Positions 59,074 to 64,000 of a stretch of DNA of 64,000 bases are shown piece after piece; the first letter of the stretch is position 1; each line of letters starts with the position of its first letter. A model generated the notes under the pieces. It had not been told where the DNA came from. It saw only the letters and a program-made list of their open reading frames with translations, and made no database searches. The stretch spans positions 3,596,001 through 3,660,000 of the forward strand of contig NZ_CP074149.1 in NCBI RefSeq assembly GCF_019968765.1, read 5' to 3'. The position numbers were made by a program, and so were the translations under genes. The DNA comes from Enterobacter sp. JBIWA008. Lineage in GTDB: Bacteria; Pseudomonadota; Gammaproteobacteria; Enterobacterales; Enterobacteriaceae.

Positions 59074-61082
59074 TAGCCCACCTTCGTTTGATTACCGCGC
59101 ATGACCTGGGCGTTTGCCGACTGCTGCCGACGCTCGACCTCGGTACCGACAGAACGCGGGTCACCACCACCGTAGATGTGATAGGTGTTCTGTTGCTGTA
59201 CCTGAGCCCCTGGCGCGGGCATGTTGCTTAACACTTTCGGAATGTAATTGCGCGTTTCCTGAGGCATAAGAGCCATCCCGTGCTTCTGCACGTTCCCGAT
59301 CCCCCAGTTATAAGAGGCCAGCGCCTTGCTCAGGTCACCGCCGTTCGCCTGCAGCAGTTGTGAAAGATACTTTGCGGCTGCCTGCGCGGCCTTCTCCGGG
59401 TCGAAAACATCATTCCCGCGCAGTCCCATGTCGCGCGCCGTGCCGTCCATAAACTGAAACAGACCTTTAGCGCCAGCGCCTGAAACGGCGAACTGATTAC
59501 CGCCCGATTCCGTGATGGCCACACTGCGCAGCAAACCTTCCGGAAGCCGGTAGAGCTGTTCCAGGTTGGTAAGCATCGGCTGCATCCATCCCAACAACTC
59601 AGAGCCCGCTTTGGTTGGCTGTGGCCGCTTTACTGACTGGCCGAGCTGTTCAGGGTCATCCTCACCAAACCAGCCGCGCACCGTTCGGCCCACGCTGCGA
59701 GGATCGAATCCCCAGTGCTCTTTAATCCAGTCGGCGGTACCGTTGGCGCTGTCTGTTACCATCGGCATCGCTGACGGATTTTCGCTGCCCTGATTGAGCA
59801 TCTGTTTGCCGATGCTGGCGGCATCAGCCCAGCGGCCATCTTTAATGGCGTTGAGCAGGTCGGCGATCATGTTCAGCATTTTGCTGAACTCGCCCATCTG
59901 GTCGATGAAGTTGCTGAAATCCCACTTCAGGGACCATGATTTGGGGTCAATATTGAGCAGCTTCGCCAGCGCTTTCGCCAGGTCGTTAACGGTCGTTTTA
60001 AGGTCACGAACCATTTTCAGCGCGGCGTCGACTTCCGGCTTCCACTTGCCCCAGTCAATCAGGCTGTCCCCGCCTTCCTTCCAGGTCTGATAGTCTTCCC
60101 ACAGGAGAGCAATCCCCGCCGCCAGTGCGGTGATGAGGCCAATCGGCGACATCCAGAACGTACTGTTCAGAATGCGCAGCGCAATCGTCAGCGCGCCAAA
60201 CAGCGAGATCAGCTCCCGGGTTTGCTTATCCAGCGATTGCCACCAGGTGATAAGGCTGGATGTTCCCTCAATTAGCCTGAAGAACAGCCGCCCGATGATG
60301 TCTCCGAGCGCCAAAATGCCTTTTATGGCTTTCGTCAGGGTCTGCTCGATGCGCGGGAAGTTATCGAGGATGTGGCGGCGCAGCGTGTCCAGCGAACCCG
60401 CCAGACCACCAGCAAGATTAGAGCCGATTTTGTCACGGGCCATGCCTGCCATCGCGCCGAACTCGCGCAGGGAGGTCATGAATTTGTTGGAGATTCTGGC
60501 CGCCTCGTCAGCATTGAAGCCGATAGCTTTCGCCATTGCGCTGTACTGCCCGGAGAAACCGCCCACACCCCGACGCATCGCCATCAGGGTATTTTCGTCA
60601 ATGCCCAGCATCTGCGCATACTGGTTAGCCCGGTAATACGGCATGCTGCTGAGCTTCTGGCCGACGCCCGTAAAGATAGCGGCCATGTCGCGCATGTTGC
60701 CGCTGGCGTCACGGGTCTGTACGCCCAGGCGATTCAGGAAACCTTCCGCGCCGGGATTGTTACGAACAAACCGGGAGAGGCTTTCCAGAGAGGATCGCGC
60801 CGCGTCCACGCTGCCGCCCACCTGCGAAACCGCATAGCCAATAGACTGAATCCCCTGTACCGTCGCGCCGGTGCGCTGTGACGCCCAGTAGAGATTATCC
60901 AGCCCCGAGGCGATCTTAGCCGTGAAGGCCACCACGGTAAGCGCGGCACCTTCGACAGCCAGCCCCATTTTGATGGCGTTTGCGGTCGTACCGGCGAGAA
61001 CTGAGTCGAACTTTGACGCGCCTGCTTCATCGATATCGAATCCGAGCGAGACGAGGAAATCTTTAATAGTCTCAGCGTTCAT
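59073..61082 (-). CDS. Tail tape measure protein with lytic transglycosylase domain
   Basis: 669 residues from ATG 61082 (MNAETIKDFLVSLGFDIDEAG). A long helical region with hydrophobic stretches near 270-340 fits a tape measure. The C-terminal 520-640 is a soluble lytic transglycosylase domain: catalytic Glu in AITESGGNQFAVSGAGAKGLFQFM-type sequence and ALASYNWGIGNVQ. It sets tail length and cuts peptidoglycan during DNA entry. It overlaps the frameshifted chaperone product. Confidence 0.92.
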   Translation of the reverse strand: MNAETIKDFLVSLGFDIDEAGASKFDSVLAGTTANAIKMGLAVEGAALTVVAFTAKIASGLDNLYWASQRTGATVQGIQSIGYAVSQVGGSVDAARSSLESLSRFVRNNPGAEGFLNRLGVQTRDASGNMRDMAAIFTGVGQKLSSMPYYRANQYAQMLGIDENTLMAMRRGVGGFSGQYSAMAKAIGFNADEAARISNKFMTSLREFGAMAGMARDKIGSNLAGGLAGSLDTLRRHILDNFPRIEQTLTKAIKGILALGDIIGRLFFRLIEGTSSLITWWQSLDKQTRELISLFGALTIALRILNSTFWMSPIGLITALAAGIALLWEDYQTWKEGGDSLIDWGKWKPEVDAALKMVRDLKTTVNDLAKALAKLLNIDPKSWSLKWDFSNFIDQMGEFSKMLNMIADLLNAIKDGRWADAASIGKQMLNQGSENPSAMPMVTDSANGTADWIKEHWGFDPRSVGRTVRGWFGEDDPEQLGQSVKRPQPTKAGSELLGWMQPMLTNLEQLYRLPEGLLRSVAITESGGNQFAVSGAGAKGLFQFMDGTARDMGLRGNDVFDPEKAAQAAAKYLSQLLQANGGDLSKALASYNWGIGNVQKHGMALMPQETRNYIPKVLSNMPAPGAQVQQQNTYHIYGGGDPRSVGTEVERRQQSANAQVMRGNQTKVG

Positions 61083-61712
61083 TATTCTCTCTCCATTTCT
61101 CAATACGGCGCTGGTTGTCTGCCTTAACGGCCAAGTGGTCATTCATCAGCGCGATATCGCACAGATCTACTGATCCATCCTTCAGCGCGTAATAAGGGAT
61201 TAACCCGGCGTCAACCGGGTCAAGGAGATAAGACAGCCCGTCAGGCAGGCTGTTGAGGGTTAACCCTGAGGCTGGCCCGGCGTCGCGCTGGTAGGGCTCA
61301 CGGGCAAAAAATTTCCCAGCGAATCGGCGACCACCCGCGCCACCAGCTGCAGCATGGTTAGCAGGTCGATATCATCGAACATCAGCTGACCGCTGTTAAA
61401 TACCGGAGTCCATCCGTCCATGTGCTTACGTGACACTACGGCCAGGCACGGATGAATAATCGCGTTGGTGTCTTCTTCGGTCAGGGAAGACAGTTCCTCA
61501 GCGATACGCGGGAGCAGGGTTTCAAACACCGGCTTCAGCTGATCGAATTTCACTGTGTCGATTTTGCCATCAGCAGGCATAAGGGAGCGAATGCTCCCGA
61601 AATCTGACATCATGCCCGCCAGCACCGGCAGCAGTTTGCGGGTCACTTTCAGCTGGTCAAAAACGCTGAGTTTTGCCACGCGGTAATCGTGGCCTTTGAT
61701 TGAGCATTCCAT
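61072..61712 (-). CDS. Tail assembly chaperone, -1 frameshift product
   Basis: If ribosomes slip back one base at GGGAAAT (61311-61317), 134 residues of the chaperone are joined to 79 residues of the -1 frame: KFFAREPYQRDAGPASG..., then PDGLSYLLDPVDAGLIPYYA and DIALMNDHLAVKADNQRRIEKW, ending at a TGA within the tape measure start. Such a fused second domain (lambda gpGT, P2 E+E') precedes tape measure genes in many long-tailed phages. The -1 frame is open and protein-like from the slip site to its stop and has no start of its own. Confidence 0.82.
61260..61712 (-). CDS. Tail assembly chaperone
   Basis: 150 residues, unshifted product (MECSIKGHDYRVAKLSVFDQLKVTRKLLPVL...), ending SPTSATPGQPQG. 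Phage tail assembly chaperone family; coats the tape measure during tube polymerisation. Located between tube and tape measure, the usual place. Confidence 0.85.
   Translation of the reverse strand: MECSIKGHDYRVAKLSVFDQLKVTRKLLPVLAGMMSDFGSIRSLMPADGKIDTVKFDQLKPVFETLLPRIAEELSSLTEEDTNAIIHPCLAVVSRKHMDGWTPVFNSGQLMFDDIDLLTMLQLVARVVADSLGNFLPVSPTSATPGQPQG
61311..61317 (-). other. Programmed -1 frameshift site GGGAAAT
   Basis: Zero-frame reading is (CT)G GGA AAT, exactly the X XXY YYZ slippery form; lambda uses GGGAAAG at the same gene. T-rich bases follow. Confidence 0.8.
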
Positions 61713-61715
61713 CTG

Positions 61716-62156
61716 TTAAAACTCTCCGAGAACCTGGTCGATTTTGCCGCAGTCAAACACCCAGGGCATCGTATTACCGGCTTTAGCGTTGGCGTTATCC
61801 GGCTGTTTCTGGAACGCCACGCTGCGCGCCGTGATGATGTCTCCGCTCACCTTGTTGCGGATCACAATGACGTTGTTTCCCCAGGTACCTGAGGACTGAC
61901 TCTGCGTGTTGTACGCCAGCGACAGCTTTTTGTTTGTCGGCGAGGTCTTCAGCAAGTTGACGGTTACCGTGCCGCTTTTATCCGCGTGCAGGCTGTGCAT
62001 CACTTCGCCGTCAGCGCCGATGGTCATGGTATTTTTGGGGCCGCCCATTGCAACGGTGATCCCCTCCTCTGAACTGGCGGAACCGTAGCCCAGATCAATC
62101 TCGCCGGTCGGGCCGGAGAGGGACGCCGTGACGTCCATAAAAGAATAAGTAGCCAT
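61716..62156 (-). CDS. Tail tube protein (DUF3277-like)
   Basis: 146 residues (MATYSFMDVTASLSGPTGEIDLGYGSASSEEGITVAM...), beta-rich, with the pattern of contractile-phage tube proteins of the DUF3277 type. Follows the sheath gene by 11 bases. Confidence 0.85.
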   Translation of the reverse strand: MATYSFMDVTASLSGPTGEIDLGYGSASSEEGITVAMGGPKNTMTIGADGEVMHSLHADKSGTVTVNLLKTSPTNKKLSLAYNTQSQSSGTWGNNVIVIRNKVSGDIITARSVAFQKQPDNANAKAGNTMPWVFDCGKIDQVLGEF

Positions 62157-62167
62157 TCATGTTCTCC

Positions 62168-63313
62168 TTAGCGAACGACGTTGATCTGCACATCAGCGAA
62201 ATGAACCGCACCCGCCAGCTTACAGGCCACCTGAATAACCGGTGCCTTACGTGCTTCACGGTCTGCCTGCGCCTGCTCGGAAATCGGCTGCGCGTAGACG
62301 TAATAGCCTTTTGTCAGCGTATCGCCGGAATCCAGCTGCCCAATCGGGCCACCGTTCCATACACCGGCAGCCACCAGCCCGTTTGTGACAGACTGATCCA
62401 TCGACTGCTCAACATTGGAAAGGAGGCGCGTAACACCCGCATCGGTCTGTGGGACTTTGGTTGTGCTGGTATAGAGTAGGTTGTACAAGTTGGTCTGAAC
62501 GTAGTTCTGCAGCCAGTCGAGCCCGTGGCGTTCGTCGAAGAAATCCCCACTGGACATGACGCCCTGCTGCAGGATGGCCGTATCGTTCTGGTAGTACACA
62601 AATACGTTGCAGTTTTTGGCATCCAGCGCCGCCGCCTGATTGGTGGTCAGAGTTTCATAGGTGATCCCCGGCTCCTGCTTGAATTTCAGGGTAATGGTGG
62701 TGTTGCTGCCGTTGAAATTCACCGTGAACGCGCGACCAAATGCAGACAGTGCGGCGTACTTGCTGCTGGTGGAATACTGCACAAACGTGCGAGCGTATTT
62801 TGCCGCCTTCAGCTTATAAGCCAGGTCGGTAGTGGAGGTCGCGTTTACCGTCTCAGGCTCTGCAGTGGTAATCGCCAGAATTCGGCTGAGACTGGAGGCC
62901 TCGATCGCAGCGGCCACGCTCAGCCAGTCGGCATCGTCGATATCTTCATCGTCAGCCACGGCCAGACCGTACCAGTTCGTGTAATTCAGAACGGCGTTCA
63001 CCGCCTGCAGCAGCGTTTCCGTCGAACCGCTTTCAGCCGATACCAGCGTTTTAGCCCAGCGACCGACATACACCTGCTGAGGTTTCGGTGACTGTGAGAA
63101 ATACACGGTCGCGGCTTCATATTCCGGGCTATCCACGCCGAAATCAGAGCCGATATCTTCAGGGGATGAGTAGAGGCGAATACGCTCAGAAACAGGGATA
63201 ACCGTCGAGCTCCCGAGAATGAGCAGTGAACCAAAGTTTCGACCAGTAGCCGCACGCGGCCCAATGATCACGTCGACATTAACGACGTTAGATACAGGTA
63301 ATCCCTGCGGCAT
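62168..63313 (-). CDS. Tail sheath protein (DUF3383 family)
   Basis: 381 residues ([34 protein letters not shown]...). DUF3383 is a sheath family of contractile tails. [44 protein letters not shown] is characteristic. The presence of sheath plus tube shows a myovirus-type tail. Confidence 0.9.
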   Translation of the reverse strand: MPQGLPVSNVVNVDVIIGPRAATGRNFGSLLILGSSTVIPVSERIRLYSSPEDIGSDFGVDSPEYEAATVYFSQSPKPQQVYVGRWAKTLVSAESGSTETLLQAVNAVLNYTNWYGLAVADDEDIDDADWLSVAAAIEASSLSRILAITTAEPETVNATSTTDLAYKLKAAKYARTFVQYSTSSKYAALSAFGRAFTVNFNGSNTTITLKFKQEPGITYETLTTNQAAALDAKNCNVFVYYQNDTAILQQGVMSSGDFFDERHGLDWLQNYVQTNLYNLLYTSTTKVPQTDAGVTRLLSNVEQSMDQSVTNGLVAAGVWNGGPIGQLDSGDTLTKGYYVYAQPISEQAQADREARKAPVIQVACKLAGAVHFADVQINVVR

Positions 63314-63316
63314 AAT

Positions 63317-63862
63317 TTAGTCTCCGAAAAATGAGACGGGCGCATCTTGCAGCGTCCGGACGTTGTAGGTACGAATGTTTTTGCGGGACAGCGTGATGGT
63401 GAGGTCGTAGCGCCTCACCCACTGATTATTAATGAGCTCTGGCAGGTTGTAGATAGTCCCGGTCTCCACCAGCGAAAGCCCCGAGCGATTCAGCTCAGCG
63501 TTGTTTTGCTCGACGAATATTCCCGCGCGGAAAGTTGATGCAGTGTTGGCCCCCAGAGGGCCATAGAAGCAGCAAATCACCGTTACCTGTTCCCATGTCC
63601 ATTGCTCGGACTGTTCTTCCGAAACCTGAACATCGGACTGGCTTAACGGCTGGGGAACGGTAGTGATACCGAAGGCGCACCACGTCACCCCGTTGTTTGG
63701 GATCTGCGGCTGCGGGTCAGTCCATCGGGGGAAAACAAGCGAGGCCGGCAAGCCAGAAACGCCACGAATCCACCGGCTGATTTCACGCTCCAGCGCCTCG
63801 TCATACTGGGGACTATCCCCGACAGGCGTCAGATAACCGCGCGCGGTGCTGTCATTACTCAA
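63317..63862 (-). CDS. Phage neck/tail terminator-like protein
   Basis: 181 residues from a TTG start at 63,862 (MSNDSTARGYLTPVGDSPQYDEALEREISRWIRG), preceded by GGAGG and overlapping the upstream stop (TTGAGTAA); the ATG at 63,943 would overlap the upstream gene by 90 bases. LIC_12616/gp12-like neck family: PQPQIPNNGVTWCAFGI, EQWTWEQVTVICCFYGPLG. It connects tail and head. Confidence 0.75.
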   Translation of the reverse strand: MSNDSTARGYLTPVGDSPQYDEALEREISRWIRGVSGLPASLVFPRWTDPQPQIPNNGVTWCAFGITTVPQPLSQSDVQVSEEQSEQWTWEQVTVICCFYGPLGANTASTFRAGIFVEQNNAELNRSGLSLVETGTIYNLPELINNQWVRRYDLTITLSRKNIRTYNVRTLQDAPVSFFGD

Positions 63863-64000
63863 CTGGCGTCCCTCCGTTAAAGTCCACCAGCTCACAATGC
63901 GCCTGGACGAATCCGGCGCCGTAACTGGTGTACGGATCGACAAATGTCACCCGGTAAGCGCGCCCGTTATAGCTCACGATATCGGCATCAAGTCGCGGGG
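63855..64000 (-). CDS. Partial phage head-tail connector-region protein
   Basis: The last 47 codons of a frame entering from beyond the window: ...RLDADIVSYNGRAYRVTFVDPYTSYGAGFVQAHCELVDFNGGTPVE. The position between head genes and the neck protein and the beta-rich pattern fit a head-tail joining protein; the family is not determinable. Confidence 0.6.
   Translation of the reverse strand, partial: PRLDADIVSYNGRAYRVTFVDPYTSYGAGFVQAHCELVDFNGGTPVE

Larger units (their letters stand above)
36879..64000. mobile_element. Contractile-tailed prophage next to ssrA (partial, runs off window)
   Basis: Everything after ssrA is phage-type: SOS-linked dinI-like gene, cargo gene, tail fibre, baseplate, tape measure, chaperone, tube, sheath and neck genes. 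The left boundary is inferred from the tmRNA 3' end; the second att copy, integrase, head and lysis genes must lie beyond 64,000. The tail is of the myovirus type (DUF3383 sheath, DUF3277-like tube, Dit-like protein, Gp138 spike, DUF2612). The late operon reads leftward toward ssrA. It is interrupted by a second element at 41,562-54,479. Confidence 0.88.

Overview
The window is chromosomal DNA of an enterobacterium of the Enterobacter/Leclercia type. Its first 36.9 kb follows the E. coli order around 58-59 min: patZ-pssA-yfiM-kgtP-rrn(5S/23S/tRNA-Glu/16S)-clpB-pgeF-rluD-bamD-raiA-pheLA-tyrA-aroF-yfiL-yfiRNB-rplS/trmD/rimM/rpsP-ffh-ypjD-corB-grpE-nadK-recN-bamE-rnfH-ratA-smpB-ssrA. Proteins are near-full-length matches to the E. 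coli families as I remember them. Insertions absent from the remembered E. coli K-12 map are an SMP-30 gene between pheA and tyrA and a PepSY/DUF2946 pair between yfiB and rplS. The genus assignment is inference. Region 1-36.9 kb is ordinary core genome with readable control sites: rrn P1/P2 and boxA, sigma-32 promoters (clpB, grpE), a CRP site (raiA), the pheL attenuator, three TyrR boxes (aroF), LexA boxes (recN) and many intrinsic terminators. Region 36.9-64 kb (to the window edge) is a prophage abutting the 3' end of the tmRNA gene. It holds an SOS-controlled DinI-like gene, an AT-rich cargo gene, and a contractile-tail late operon on the minus strand: neck protein, DUF3383 sheath, tube, tail chaperone with a programmed frameshift, tape measure with a lytic transglycosylase domain, Dit-like protein, baseplate plug, hub, small secreted protein, a two-gene cargo unit, Gp138-type spike, gp25, baseplate J, DUF2612, tail fibre and fibre chaperone. 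The prophage integrase, head genes and lysis genes are not in the window. Region 41.56-54.48 kb is the most interesting part: a 12.9 kb P4-like satellite sits inside the prophage's baseplate J gene, bounded by an exact 17-bp direct repeat. Precise excision would restore a 399-residue baseplate J reading frame. The satellite has a P4-type integrase, AlpA, a P4-alpha-like primase-helicase of 780 residues, two additional tyrosine recombinases, two iteron clusters, and an A-B-C set of complementary repeats resembling the P4 immunity-RNA leader. No capsid, portal or terminase gene was recognised in it. It carries its own diverged hub / small secreted protein / spike cassette, the same three baseplate genes that the host prophage encodes about 10 kb away, in the same order and strand. 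All recognised satellite genes run in the same direction as the prophage tail operon. The inference offered is a satellite that switches off its host phage's baseplate while integrated and supplies alternative tail-tip proteins, possibly to remodel or poison the helper's tails.
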